64,000 bases of DNA from Acidobacteriota bacterium (GTDB lineage Bacteria; Acidobacteriota; UBA6911; RPQK01; JAJDTT01). Below the pieces are notes generated by a model, which saw nothing but the letters and a program-made list of their open reading frames with translations, had not been told where the DNA came from and searched no databases. The stretch lies in assembly GCA_028874215.1 (NCBI GenBank), contig JAPPLF010000042.1, positions 170,550 through 234,549 of the forward strand, written 5' to 3'. Every line of letters starts with the position of its first letter. Position 1 is the first letter of the stretch. The position numbers were made by a program, and so were the translations under genes. Positions 9,052 to 17,906 of this stretch are shown one piece after another.

Positions 9052-10611
9052 CTATTGGTGAAATCGCAGGGCTCGCCCCGGCAACGGGCTATCCGGACCC
9101 TCTACCGGCTGGGATTGCCGCAGGATCGGAACGCCGTTGATCACCACGTGATCGATCCCAATGGGAAGCTGATGGGGGTTCTTGTACGTGGCTCGATCCC
9201 GGACCGTGTCCGGGTCAAAGACCACCAGATCCGCGAAATTCCCCTCCTTCAGGACTCCCCGGTCCCGCAGCCCGAAACGGCGGGACGGGTAGCCGCTCAG
9301 CTTGTGAACCGCATCTTCCAGGGAAAAGAGTTTCCGGTCCCGGACAAGGGGGCCCAAAAGGCGCGGGGCCGATCCGTAGTGCCGGGGGTGGATGAGGCCC
9401 CCTTCCTGGTAGATGCCGTCGCTGCCCATCATGTAGTGGCTGTGGGTCAGGAAGGGCTCCACCATGGAGTCGTCCCCGCGGTGGAATACCAGCAGGATCG
9501 ACAGGTTCTCCTCGATCAACAGGTCGGCAACGGCGTCGGCCGGCGGGAGTCCGCGCCGGGAGATGTATTCGCTCATGGACATGCCCTGAAGGTGGTGGTT
9601 GCCCTTGCTGGAGGTCCAGGCGACGATCGCCCGTTCCAAGGCCGGGACGTCCAGGATCGAGGCCAACCGGTCCCGGAACCTGCGGGTCCGGAGCTGATCC
9701 AGAGCCGCCAGCGGTCCTTGGTCCCATGCCTCGTAGGGCAGTAGGAAATTGAGCATGGTGGACCCGGGCAGGTAGGGGTAGACGTCGAAGGAGAAGTCCA
9801 CCTCCTGGGTGGCAACACGGTCGACGTAGTCGAGGACCTTTTCGGCTGTAGCTTCGTCGATGGCCTTCAGATGGGAGATGTGGACGGGGACTCCTGCCCT
9901 CCTGCCGATCTCCACGGCCTCCTCGAGGGCTGCCAGGATTCCCATCTTGTAGCGCATGTGGGTCGCGTACAGACCGTGGGGAGCCATGATCCGGCAGGCT
10001 TTGACCAGTTCGTCGGTGGAGGCGTGGCATTGGGAGATGTAGTCCAGTCCCGTGGAGATCCCGACCGCGCCGGCCTCCATACCCTTTTCGATCTCCGTCA
10101 GAATCCGAGCCATCTGGATGTCGTCCGGCGCCTGCCGTCCGAACCCGCAGGCCAGCGCCCGGACGTTGGCGTAGGGAATGTGGGGAATGCTGTTCTGAGC
10201 GGTCCGGCCATCCAGCGCCGCCATGTAGTCGGCGAGGCTCTCCCAGCCCTCGTACTCCTCCAGCCTGAGTCCGTTGAGCGACCGCAGGTAGTAGATCCAG
10301 GCGTGGACCGTGTGCCGGTCCACGGGGGCATAGGAGATTCCGTCGGCCATGATCACCTCGGTGGTGAATCCCTGGGCCGTCTTGGACAGGAAGTTGGGGT
10401 TCGAGAGCAGCCACGAATCGGAGTGGTTGTGCACGTCCACGAAGCCCGGAGCGACCACCCGCCCTCCGGCGTCGATCCGGTCCCGGGCCTCCTGGCCGTT
10501 CAGGTCTCCGATCTGTTGAATCCGGTCCCCGCTGATGCCCAGATCCGCCTTGAAGCGAGACCTGCCGGTGCCGTCGATGAGAATTCCGCCCTGAATGATG
10601 AGATCCAGCAT
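9052..10611 (-). CDS. N-acyl-D-amino-acid deacylase (D-aminoacylase) family amidohydrolase
   Basis: 519 residues of the amidohydrolase superfamily. Visible elements are the first metal motif VDVHNHSD (HxH), the D-aminoacylase segment GISTGLDYISQCHASTDEL, VHISHLKA with metal-ligand His, and the late MGSDG carrying the catalytic Asp. Family members hydrolyse N-acyl-D-amino acids or related amides in the cytosol. The frame stays open for 96 bases upstream, but those codons lie in the palindromic repeat array, so I chose the ATG at 10611 (MLDLIIQGG), which matches the family N-terminus. It is the first gene of an operon with the M20 peptidase. Confidence 0.9.
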   Translation of the reverse strand: MLDLIIQGGILIDGTGRSRFKADLGISGDRIQQIGDLNGQEARDRIDAGGRVVAPGFVDVHNHSDSWLLSNPNFLSKTAQGFTTEVIMADGISYAPVDRHTVHAWIYYLRSLNGLRLEEYEGWESLADYMAALDGRTAQNSIPHIPYANVRALACGFGRQAPDDIQMARILTEIEKGMEAGAVGISTGLDYISQCHASTDELVKACRIMAPHGLYATHMRYKMGILAALEEAVEIGRRAGVPVHISHLKAIDEATAEKVLDYVDRVATQEVDFSFDVYPYLPGSTMLNFLLPYEAWDQGPLAALDQLRTRRFRDRLASILDVPALERAIVAWTSSKGNHHLQGMSMSEYISRRGLPPADAVADLLIEENLSILLVFHRGDDSMVEPFLTHSHYMMGSDGIYQEGGLIHPRHYGSAPRLLGPLVRDRKLFSLEDAVHKLSGYPSRRFGLRDRGVLKEGNFADLVVFDPDTVRDRATYKNPHQLPIGIDHVVINGVPILRQSQPVEGPDSPLPGRALRFHQ

Positions 10612-10633
10612 GGCGCAAGATTCTAACATCCCC

Positions 10634-10830
10634 GGAAGCGGCGGTTCCCAAACCGCCGAACAGGAACGGTGGTTTCCCAGCCGCTGAACAGGAACGGCGG
10701 TTTCCAAACCGCCGAACAGGAACGGCGGTTTCCTAGCCGCTGAACAGGAACGGCGGTTTCCTAACCGCTGAACAGGAACGGCGGTTTCCTAACCGCTGAA
10801 CAGGAACGGCGGTTTCCTAACCGCCGAACT
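10634..10830. repeat. Seven tandem copies of a 28-bp palindromic repeat
   Basis: Contiguous units start near 10634, 10663, 10691, 10719, 10747, 10775 and 10803. Each begins GGAACGGCGGTTTCC and continues into AACCGC(C/T)GAACA, so each contains an inverted repeat (GGCGGTTT with AACCGCC). Copies 5 and 6 are identical; the outer ones carry point changes, some of which break the symmetry. There are no spacers. The array lies immediately upstream of the D-aminoacylase start and ends about 130 bp before the next plus-strand gene. Confidence 0.95.
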
Positions 10831-10852
10831 CCTAATCAGACAACAAAAGACT

Positions 10853-10903
10853 GGGCGATTGGAAATCGCCCCTCCAAGACTGGGCGATTGTAAATCACTC
10901 CTC
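10853..10903. repeat. Family B palindrome (GGGCGATT...AATCGCCC) and a decayed copy
   Basis: GGGCGATTGGAAATCGCCC at 10853-10871 is a near-perfect palindrome. A second copy beginning GGGCGATTGTAAATC at 10882 has lost its right arm. Both follow the word AAGACT. The same palindrome family appears near 17797 and 35785. Confidence 0.85.
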
Positions 10904-10961
10904 CAGCGGCCCCTCCACCTGGCGGAGGCGCGGCCGGATTCTGCTAGAATCTGGGGCCCGA

Positions 10962-11501
10962 ATGACCCCCCGGCAATTGGATCCTCTGGCTGACGCGTAT
11001 TCCCGGCGGGGACTCCGTTTGCCCGCCATCGAGCGGGTCGAGGGTTTGGTGATTCCTCAGCCATACCGGGACCTGCTGGTGCACGACCGGGACATGACTC
11101 CCACCCTGGAAGCGTTCCACGGGGAGCCGATCCATCTCCGGGTAGTGAGCCGCGGCGCCCCTTCCGGCATCCTTTTCCGGGAAGTCGTCCTGATCACCGC
11201 GGAAAGCGCCAGGCCGGTGGAATTCGGCGCGATCCGGATCCGGCTCGACGGGTTTGGGAATTCGGCCCGGGAACTGATCCTGGAAGGGCTGATCCCGCTG
11301 GGAACCATCTTGAAGCAGATGGAGATCCCCCACCGGAGCGATCCCCGGCGCTACTTCCGGGTCGAACCGGACCAGGTCGTCGCGCGGGCCTTGGAAATGG
11401 AAGGCCGCGAGCCACTCTACGGGCGGCACAACCTGATTTCCAGTCCGGACGGCCGGGTCCTGGCCGAGATGGTGGAGATTCTTCCTCCCTGGTCCGGATA
11501 G
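10962..11501 (+). CDS. Chorismate-pyruvate-lyase-like protein
   Basis: 179 residues, no signal peptide. The order of conserved elements fits the chorismate lyase / DUF98 fold: LLVHDRDMTPTLEAFHGEP, a central FREVVLI strand, PLGTILKQMEIPHRSDPRRYF, and a terminal LYGRHNLISSPDGRVLAE. Chorismate lyases release pyruvate from chorismate to give 4-hydroxybenzoate. Related proteins are found where no ubiquinone is made, and the mqnD gene in this window implies menaquinone, so another benzoate-type product or a different ligand is possible. The gene stands alone between the repeats and a convergent sulfatase. No clear Shine-Dalgarno sequence is visible. Function is inferred from the pattern only. Confidence 0.6.
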   Translation: MTPRQLDPLADAYSRRGLRLPAIERVEGLVIPQPYRDLLVHDRDMTPTLEAFHGEPIHLRVVSRGAPSGILFREVVLITAESARPVEFGAIRIRLDGFGNSARELILEGLIPLGTILKQMEIPHRSDPRRYFRVEPDQVVARALEMEGREPLYGRHNLISSPDGRVLAEMVEILPPWSG

Positions 11502-11540
11502 CCGCTACAAGAAGTCTCGCGCCCCACGGAAGAGGCCGGA

Positions 11541-12860
11541 TCAATCGCCGGCGACGGCGGACGGGCGGGTCTCGAAGAGGGTGTCCAAAGCGGTCTGAAG
11601 ACGTCCGCGGACGGCAGGCTCCTGATCCGAGGCAACGGCCTGGGTCTCGTCGGGATCATCCGCCATGTGGAAGAAGCGGCCGTCCCGGTACAACTTCCAG
11701 TCCCGCGTTCGAACCCAACTGCGGCCCCGGTGCTCCGCGAAGACCCAGTCCCGTCCCTCGCCCGGCCCGCCTCTCAAGAGCGGAGCGAAACTGGTCCCGT
11801 CCAGGGTCTCCCCCGGGGGGACCTCGGCGCCCCCCAGCTCCGCCAGCGTGGGCAGCAGGTCGCTGAAATCCACCAAGGCTTCGGTCGATTGACCCGGGGA
11901 CAACGTCCTGGTCCAGTTGGCGATCGTAGGCACCCGGGTGCCGGCGTCGGTGAGATCTCCCTTGCCTCCGCGGATTGTCCGATCTCCCATCCTGCTCGAT
12001 ACCGGTTCCCGGACGAGATTCCCGCCCTGGGCAGTGATGATGGACCTCTTCGGAGTACCGTTGTCCGTGGTGAAGAGGATCAAGGTCTTTTCCCGCAATC
12101 CGAGGCGGTCCAGAGCTCCGGCCAGACTGCCGATCCGCTGGTCCATGGCCTCCACCATCTCGGAATAGCTGTCGTAACGCCCTCGGGGACCGAAGGGGAC
12201 GGGTGCTTCCAGGTCGTCGGTGACGTCGTGGCAGAGCGCCATGGAGTAGAACGCGAAGAAGGGACCCGACTGGTGGCGTTCCATGAATTCGGTGAGGAAC
12301 CGGACATAGACGTCCGGTCCGTACTGGTCGCGGACGTCGCCACGAACCCGGCCGTTCTCCCAAATCAGTGGTTCGTAGTACCGGGGTCCTTCGTGCCACC
12401 CGAAGAGGCAGTACTGGTCGAAACCCAGCCGGACGGGGTGTTCGGGGTCTTCCCGGAGCAGCGTGAGCTGCCACTTGCCCGCGATGGCGGTGGCGTATCC
12501 GGTGCGCTTCAGCATCTGGGGCAGGGTCCTTTCCTCCCATTGTTCGGGAAAGGTTCCCCAGACCGGATGACCCAGCCGGAAGGGGTAGCGCCCGGTCATG
12601 AGACAGACCCGGGAGGGGTGGCAGACGGGCATGCTGTAGGCATGCTCGAAGCGCAGCCCGGTTCGGGCCAACCGGTCCAGGTTGGGAGTCGAGTAGGAAC
12701 TGCCGCCGTAGCTGCCCAGCACCTCGCGTCCCACGTCGTCTGCCAGGATCAGGAGGATGTTGGGCTGGTCCGGTTTCCCAGGGACTTCCCGGTGCTGCTC
12801 ACAGGAGGTATTGGCCGTCAACAGGAGGACAGCCAGCAGGATCAGAGCGTTCGTTTTCAA
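11541..12860 (-). CDS. Family S1 sulfatase, exported
   Basis: 439 residues. The N-terminus has a hydrophobic signal ending in NTSCEQ; the Cys suggests a lipoprotein, though the lipobox is not ideal. The sulfatase core begins with NILLILADDVGREVLGSYGG (metal-binding Asp pair). The formylglycine motif CHPSR (CxPSR) follows, then a Lys in GKWQL and DNGTPK in the C-terminal metal site. The enzyme should hydrolyse sulfate esters outside the cytoplasm after Cys-to-formylglycine conversion. The frame extends upstream for about 180 codons antisense to pyruvate kinase, which is not credible. The TTG at 12860, just before the hydrophobic signal, is the likely start, without a strong ribosome-binding site. 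No sulfatase-activating enzyme is seen in the window. Confidence 0.9.
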   Translation of the reverse strand: MKTNALILLAVLLLTANTSCEQHREVPGKPDQPNILLILADDVGREVLGSYGGSSYSTPNLDRLARTGLRFEHAYSMPVCHPSRVCLMTGRYPFRLGHPVWGTFPEQWEERTLPQMLKRTGYATAIAGKWQLTLLREDPEHPVRLGFDQYCLFGWHEGPRYYEPLIWENGRVRGDVRDQYGPDVYVRFLTEFMERHQSGPFFAFYSMALCHDVTDDLEAPVPFGPRGRYDSYSEMVEAMDQRIGSLAGALDRLGLREKTLILFTTDNGTPKRSIITAQGGNLVREPVSSRMGDRTIRGGKGDLTDAGTRVPTIANWTRTLSPGQSTEALVDFSDLLPTLAELGGAEVPPGETLDGTSFAPLLRGGPGEGRDWVFAEHRGRSWVRTRDWKLYRDGRFFHMADDPDETQAVASDQEPAVRGRLQTALDTLFETRPSAVAGD

Positions 12861-12990
12861 TGAATCGTGAGAATAGTCCAAATTGTTGAAGGGGTCCACG
12901 GTCCCGAGTGGTCTTATTTCTGGTCTTGTTACAGACCACCGTAGTAAGCTGAACTCCACAGGGCACCCGAACGCGGCCCAACCCCAAATG

Positions 12991-14424
12991 ATGTCCACCA
13001 GGAGCCGGCCCCGAACCAAGATCGTCTGCACTTTGGGGCCATCGGTACGATCCCGGACCAGCATTAAGCAGTTGGTCGAGGCGGGAATGAACGTGGCCCG
13101 CCTCAACATGGCCCACGGGACCATGGAGGACCACACGACGGCGTTCAGCCACGTTCGTTCCATCGCCGAGGAACTGAAACGACCCGTTGGGATCATGGTG
13201 GACGTGCCCGGCCCCAAGTACCGGACGGGCGATGTTCCTTCGGGTTCCATCTCCTTCAAAGAAGGCCGACGGGTCACGCTCACCAGCCGCCAGGACGGGG
13301 CGGATGGGGAAGACTTCGTGGTCCCAGTGAAACCTGCGGGAATCCACCGGGACGCCCGGCCTGGAAACCGGGTTCTTCTGAATGACGGAATGATCACCCT
13401 GGAGATCCGGGAGGTTCAGGGCGAGGACGTTCACTGCGAGGCTCTCACCGCGGGTCGAATCACACCCGGCCGGGGAGTTACGACTCCGGGCGTCGAGCCC
13501 TCCCAGCCTTTTCCCGACGAAAAAGCGACGGCCGCAATGGGATTTGCCGCTCGGCAGCAGGCGGACTTCGTCGCGCTATCCACAGTGACCACATCCGATG
13601 ACGTGGCGAAAGCCCGTGAGATCCTGTTGGCAATGGGATTCGGCGGCGGGATCTATTCGAAGGTTGAACGCTCCCGGGCCGTCACCAATCAGGCGTCCAT
13701 CATCAATGAAAGCGACGGCATCATCGTGGCCCGGGGGGACCTGGGAACGGAGATCCGGCTGGCCCGGGTACCCGTCGTTCAGAAGGAGCTCATCGCCCTG
13801 TGCAACGAGCTGGGAAAACCGGTGATCACGGCCACGCAGATGCTCGAGTCCATGATCTCCCTGCCGGTCCCCACGCGAGCCGAGGTGACGGACGTGGCCA
13901 ACGCCGTGTTCGATGGCACGGATGCCGTCATGCTCTCAGGGGAGACTTCCATCGGACGGTATCCCCTGGAAGCGGTCCGGGTCATGGCGGAGGTGTCGAT
14001 GGAGGCCGAAAAAGCCCTGCCCTACGACGCCATGCTGGTGGACAAGCGGGACCACCTGGAGCCTCTGACCGACGACGCCATCTCCTACAATGCCTGCCAG
14101 ACCGCCCATCAACTGGGCGCCTCCCTGATCGTGGCGTTCACCGAATCGGGGGGCACCGCGAAACGGGTCTCCAAGTACCGGCCCCGGACGCCTGTCCTGG
14201 CTCTGGTCCACAACGAGCGGACGCGGCGATCCCTGACCGTGACCTGGGGAGTCCAGCCGGTGACCACCCGAAGCCTGGAGCAGACCGACGACTTCTTCGA
14301 CCGGGCACGGGAGGAAGCCGTGCGCCGGGTCGGTCTGAAAAAGGGTGCGCTGGTGGTGCTGGTGGCCGGCGTCCCCATCGGCCATCCCGGAGGAACCGAT
14401 CTGCTCCGGGTCCTGACTATCTGA
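12991..14424 (+). CDS. pyk: Pyruvate kinase, K+-independent type
   Basis: 477 residues (478 if the adjacent ATG at 12988 is used). It carries KIVCTLGPS, the catalytic Lys region IYSKVERSRAV, and the active-site stretch IIVARGDLG...TATQMLESM...DGTDAVMLSGETS. It should convert phosphoenolpyruvate and ADP to pyruvate and ATP. Two K+-site positions differ from the classical enzyme: NFSHG is NMAHG (Ser to Ala), and GPEIRTG is GPKYRTG. Lys in place of that Glu is the known marker of K+-independent pyruvate kinases. The divergent sulfatase leaves a roughly 130-bp shared upstream region. The longer frame from 12883 would add 36 non-family residues. Confidence 0.92.
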   Translation: MSTRSRPRTKIVCTLGPSVRSRTSIKQLVEAGMNVARLNMAHGTMEDHTTAFSHVRSIAEELKRPVGIMVDVPGPKYRTGDVPSGSISFKEGRRVTLTSRQDGADGEDFVVPVKPAGIHRDARPGNRVLLNDGMITLEIREVQGEDVHCEALTAGRITPGRGVTTPGVEPSQPFPDEKATAAMGFAARQQADFVALSTVTTSDDVAKAREILLAMGFGGGIYSKVERSRAVTNQASIINESDGIIVARGDLGTEIRLARVPVVQKELIALCNELGKPVITATQMLESMISLPVPTRAEVTDVANAVFDGTDAVMLSGETSIGRYPLEAVRVMAEVSMEAEKALPYDAMLVDKRDHLEPLTDDAISYNACQTAHQLGASLIVAFTESGGTAKRVSKYRPRTPVLALVHNERTRRSLTVTWGVQPVTTRSLEQTDDFFDRAREEAVRRVGLKKGALVVLVAGVPIGHPGGTDLLRVLTI

Positions 14425-14483
14425 CCATTTTCTGAGAGGATGTCCGCGTCGTTCTTCCCGGGTGTCGAAGGGGAGAGTAGTCC

Positions 14484-16439
14484 ATGATTCTGACTCAAAC
14501 CGTTTGGCTGGGACTTCACTGGGTGGACTGGGTCGTCCTGATCTTCTACCTGCTGGCCGTCTCCTTCATCGGCTTCTGGTCCTACCGGAAGGTGAAGGAC
14601 CTCACCGACTTCTTCATGGGGGGACGCCGCTTCGGCAAGGTCTTCATGATGTTCTTCGCCTTCGGAGTCGGAACCAGCAGCGAGCAGGCCCTGAGCGTCG
14701 CCGCCGGGTCCTTCCGCTACGGCCTGGCCGGGATCTGGTACCAGTTTCTGTGGCTCTGGGCCACACCCTTCTACTGGATCATCGCGCCCGTCTTTCGCCG
14801 CATGCGGGCCCTGACCACCAGCGACTTCTTCCAGGCCCGTTACGATTCTTCCACCGCAACGCTCTATTCGTGCCTGGGGATCATGATGTCGGTGATCTTC
14901 ATGGCCGGAGCCCTGTACGGCAGCGGCGAGATGATCGAGGGACTTGCGGGAGGCACCGACCCCGCGACGGGAAAGCCTTATTTCCCCATGGAATACGCCG
15001 TCGCCGGGATGACGGTGCTCTTCGTCCTCTACGGAATGGCCGGAGGTCTGGGCGCCGCCATCATCACCGACTTCATCCAGGGCGTCCTGACCATCGTCTT
15101 CTCCTTCCTGCTGCTCCCCTTCGCGTTCAACGCCGCGGCCCGGGTGGCCGGGACCTCCAGCGGATTCGAGGCGCTGCACCAGGGCGTGCCAGGCCGGAGC
15201 GGCTCCGAGTTGTTGAGCCTCACGGTCACGGAACAGGTGAGCAGCCTCATGGGTCAGGAACCCATCACGCTCTTCTATGTCGTGATGCTCTCCCTCACCG
15301 GGCTCATCGGGATCGTGGTCCAGCCCCACATCATGGGGGTCTGCGGCGCCGGACGCACCGAGTTCGAGGGGCGCTTCGGCTTTACCGTCGGCAACTTCAT
15401 CAAGCGGTTCTGCACCATCGCCTGGACCTTCACCGGGCTGGCCTGCATCATCATCTACCTGACGCCCGAGAACGGGTACCTGTCGGCCGCCGAGATCCAG
15501 CGGGTCCAGTCCGATCCCGGGACCCTGGCCGCCTTCGCCAACCAGGTCTTCGGCCGGGCGGCCCACGACATTCTGCCCACCATATCCGTCGGGCTCGTAG
15601 GGCTCCTCATGGCTTCGCTGCTGGCGGCGGTGATGAGCACCTGCGACGCCCAGATGGTGGTGGGATCCGGGCTCTTCACCGAGAACATCTACAAGCGCTT
15701 CATCCATCCCGGCGGCAGTGAACGCCACTATCTGTGGGTCGGGCGCCTGACCGGCCTCGGGATCGTCTGCCTGGCGCTGCTGATGCTGACCCAGTTCGAC
15801 AACGTGATTCAGGTCCTGACTCGCTACATCCAGCCCATTCCCACCTTCATGGGCCTGGCCTTCTGGTTCGGCATCACCTGGAGAGGCTATACGGCCAAGG
15901 CCGTCTGGGCTTCCACCGTGGCCACCGCTCTGGCCTGGTACCTGACCCAGACCCACAATCCGTTCGAGACCATCGCCGCCCTGGGGAGCTCCCAGTTCTT
16001 CCAGCTCAACATCGACTATCTTCCCGGCCTGGTTCGGGTCTGGCTCCATGAGCAGGTCCCGGGAATCATGCAGGTGGTCCAAGGAGCGGGAGGCGAAGCG
16101 GCCTACCGGACCCGCCTGCCCTACCAGATTCTCATCTATCTCTCCTGCGGCGCGGCGGCCGGCCTGGTCACCAGCTTTCTGACCCGGCCCGTGGCCCGGG
16201 CCAAGCTGGACCATTTTTTCCGGCTCATCCACACCCCGGTCCGGGAGGGCGAAAAGATCGACGAGCCTTGCACCCTCCCGGAGAATCCCTTGCCGGCCGA
16301 GACCGAAAAGCTGATCTCGGCGGGTGGACTGGAGATTCCCCGGCCCGGTCTGGTGGGCCTGGTGGGATTCGGTCTGGCCTGGGTCGCCGTGGGAGGACTG
16401 ATCTGGCTGACCGTGACGTTGGCCGGGATCGGCGGATAG
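14484..16439 (+). CDS. Sodium:solute symporter (SSS family)
   Basis: 651 residues with about 13-14 hydrophobic segments. The N-terminal helix WVVLIFYLLAVSFIGFWSY, the loop DFFMGGRRFG, and the later RRMRALTTSDFFQARY are typical of the SSS family, as is a long C-terminal part with two extra helices. These carriers couple Na+ entry to uptake of sugars, amino acids, carboxylates or urea. The substrate cannot be assigned, although relatives beside sulfatase and sugar genes often carry sugars. The ATG is preceded by GGGGAGAG about 7 bases away. It lies 59 bp after pyk on the same strand and converges on the MFS gene. Confidence 0.9.
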   Translation: MILTQTVWLGLHWVDWVVLIFYLLAVSFIGFWSYRKVKDLTDFFMGGRRFGKVFMMFFAFGVGTSSEQALSVAAGSFRYGLAGIWYQFLWLWATPFYWIIAPVFRRMRALTTSDFFQARYDSSTATLYSCLGIMMSVIFMAGALYGSGEMIEGLAGGTDPATGKPYFPMEYAVAGMTVLFVLYGMAGGLGAAIITDFIQGVLTIVFSFLLLPFAFNAAARVAGTSSGFEALHQGVPGRSGSELLSLTVTEQVSSLMGQEPITLFYVVMLSLTGLIGIVVQPHIMGVCGAGRTEFEGRFGFTVGNFIKRFCTIAWTFTGLACIIIYLTPENGYLSAAEIQRVQSDPGTLAAFANQVFGRAAHDILPTISVGLVGLLMASLLAAVMSTCDAQMVVGSGLFTENIYKRFIHPGGSERHYLWVGRLTGLGIVCLALLMLTQFDNVIQVLTRYIQPIPTFMGLAFWFGITWRGYTAKAVWASTVATALAWYLTQTHNPFETIAALGSSQFFQLNIDYLPGLVRVWLHEQVPGIMQVVQGAGGEAAYRTRLPYQILIYLSCGAAAGLVTSFLTRPVARAKLDHFFRLIHTPVREGEKIDEPCTLPENPLPAETEKLISAGGLEIPRPGLVGLVGFGLAWVAVGGLIWLTVTLAGIGG

Positions 16440-16460
16440 CTTCGGCTTCCCGCTCGGCGT

Positions 16461-16480
16461 CGGGGGATTCGGCTCCCCCG
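16461..16480. terminator. Hairpin between convergent transporter genes
   Basis: CGGGGGA at 16461-16467 and TCCCCCG at 16474-16480 form a seven-base-pair stem with a six-base loop. It sits in the 56-bp gap between the two convergent stops. No T-run follows on either strand, so it would be a weak bidirectional terminator or an RNA-stabilising hairpin. Confidence 0.45.
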
Positions 16481-16495
16481 GCGAACTACAGGTTT

Positions 16496-17764
16496 TCAGG
16501 CAGCGAGCTTTCCCGACCGGGCGTCCGATCCGGGGCCGGCGTCCGGCTCCCGAAAGACTCGCCAGAAGACGAGGGCGCACAGGGCCGTGATCACTGCGGG
16601 CACGGCAAACACGATGTCGTAGCGGGTCGTTCCGCCCACTGTGGCCACCTCCTTGAGCCAGCCTGAGAACAGGCTCCCGATGAACAGTCCGATGCCCAGG
16701 ACCGCCACGTTGATCAGCGACTGGGCCGAAGCGCGGATATCGGACGGCGCCACCATGTCCGTGTAGATGAACGCCACCACGAAGAAGAAGACGTAGCAGA
16801 AACCGTGCAGCGCCAGTGAGCCCACCACGACCCAGACCAGAGTCGGAGCCGTCTCGTACAGCGGCCAGGCGGCCGCAAAGATGACGTAGCGGACGGGCCA
16901 GGCCAGGATGCCCACCAGCATGGAGACCCTCACGCCCCAGCGGGCCAAAGCGTAGGGGAGGATCAGCGCCATGGTGAAGATCTCGGCGATCTGACCGATG
17001 GTCATCCAGGCGGGCAGATTCTCCGAGGTGATGCCCACTGTGGGACCGATGGTCTGGAGGTAGGGAAAGGTGAGGATGTAGTAGAGCTGCAACTCGGTGG
17101 CCACCACGAAGGCGATGATGAAGAAGCTGAGGTAGTTCCGGTCCTTGAGGAGCCCGAACGACTTCCGGAAGGCCAGCGGGTCCGGAGCCTCGCGGGCGGG
17201 GGGCGTGTGGGGCAGCGCCAGGGAGAAGAGGCCCAGGACCAGGGAGAATGCAGCCGCCAGGACGAAGGTGTCGATGTAGCCGGCCGCTTCCGTGTCCAGC
17301 GCGACCCGCATGCCGGTCAGAGCCCAATTGGCGCCGATCCAACCCAGCGTGCCCCAGACCCGGATGGGCCCGAAGTCCCGCTGTCCGTCGGCCAGATGCT
17401 GAAACGCCAGGGCATTGGTCAGGGCCAGGGTGGGCGCGAAGACCAGGCAGTAGAGGAGCATCAGGATCAACATGGCGCCCAGGGTTTCGGTGTACGCCAT
17501 CCAGAGGAGGAATCCCGCTCCCAGAAGATGAAAGATGGCCAATGCCACCTGGGTCGGAAGCCAGCGGTCGGCGACCTGGCCTCCGGTAAACGGAGCCACC
17601 AGGTTGGCCAAGGGAAAGGCCGCGTAGATCAGTCCCAGCCCCCACCCCGAGAACCCCAGTTGCGCTTCCAGGTATCCGGCCAGGGCCGGTGCCCAGGCTC
17701 CCCAGATGGCGTACTGCAGGAACATCATCAGGCTGAGCCGGGGATGACTGAACATCCTCTTCAT
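16496..17764 (-). CDS. MFS nucleoside:H+ symporter-type transporter (NupG-like)
   Basis: 422 residues, about twelve hydrophobic helices. The opening LSLMMFLQYAIWGAWAPALA and the segment FGPIRVWGTLGWIGANW are characteristic of the NupG/XapB nucleoside permease branch of the major facilitator superfamily. The family imports nucleosides with protons, and related sugar carriers exist. The ATG at 17764 is chosen because AAGGAGAGG precedes it; a longer frame to 17839 translates a palindromic repeat. It is downstream of the HAD / PfkB / mutarotase-like genes on the same strand but separated from them by two palindromes, so co-transcription is uncertain. Confidence 0.85.
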   Translation of the reverse strand: MKRMFSHPRLSLMMFLQYAIWGAWAPALAGYLEAQLGFSGWGLGLIYAAFPLANLVAPFTGGQVADRWLPTQVALAIFHLLGAGFLLWMAYTETLGAMLILMLLYCLVFAPTLALTNALAFQHLADGQRDFGPIRVWGTLGWIGANWALTGMRVALDTEAAGYIDTFVLAAAFSLVLGLFSLALPHTPPAREAPDPLAFRKSFGLLKDRNYLSFFIIAFVVATELQLYYILTFPYLQTIGPTVGITSENLPAWMTIGQIAEIFTMALILPYALARWGVRVSMLVGILAWPVRYVIFAAAWPLYETAPTLVWVVVGSLALHGFCYVFFFVVAFIYTDMVAPSDIRASAQSLINVAVLGIGLFIGSLFSGWLKEVATVGGTTRYDIVFAVPAVITALCALVFWRVFREPDAGPGSDARSGKLAA

Positions 17765-17796
17765 CGATTCCTCTCCTTGCTTCCAAGAAAACGGAG

Positions 17797-17815
17797 GGGC
17801 GATTTCCAATCGCCC
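17797..17815. repeat. Family B palindrome
   Basis: GGGCGATTTCCAATCGCCC, an 8-bp perfect inverted repeat around a 3-base centre. It matches the element at 10853 and the one at 35785, and is followed 33 bp later by a family A palindrome. Confidence 0.9.
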
Positions 17816-17848
17816 GGTCTTCGTCGCCAAATATGCCACACGGGAGTT

Positions 17849-17868
17849 CGGCGGTTAGGAAACCGCCG
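17849..17868. repeat. Family A palindrome
   Basis: CGGCGGTTAGGAAACCGCCG. It shares its core with the 28-bp tandem units at 10634-10830 (in opposite orientation) and with 35846-35865. It lies between the mutarotase-like gene and the MFS transporter and could act as a transcript-end hairpin. Confidence 0.9.
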
Positions 17869-17906
17869 GTCCTCCTTTCGTTGTCGGTCGACCAGGCCCC
17901 GGACGG

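Noticed and set aside
7633..9744. 703-codon plus-strand frame
   Set aside because: It is antisense to the M20 peptidase and D-aminoacylase, both with clear motifs.
10612..10707. N-terminal extension of the D-aminoacylase
   Set aside because: These codons translate the tandem palindromes; the family N-terminus begins at 10611.
10634..10830. CRISPR-like array
   Set aside because: The repeats are contiguous, palindromic and without unique spacers; no cas gene is nearby.
12861..13397. N-terminal extension of the sulfatase
   Set aside because: It overlaps pyk on the opposite strand and has no signal or family similarity; the true N-terminus with a signal begins at 12860.
14109..17786. 1225-codon open frame on the minus strand
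   Set aside because: It is antisense to pyk and the SSS symporter, with no recognisable domain; open frames of this kind are common shadows in GC-rich DNA.
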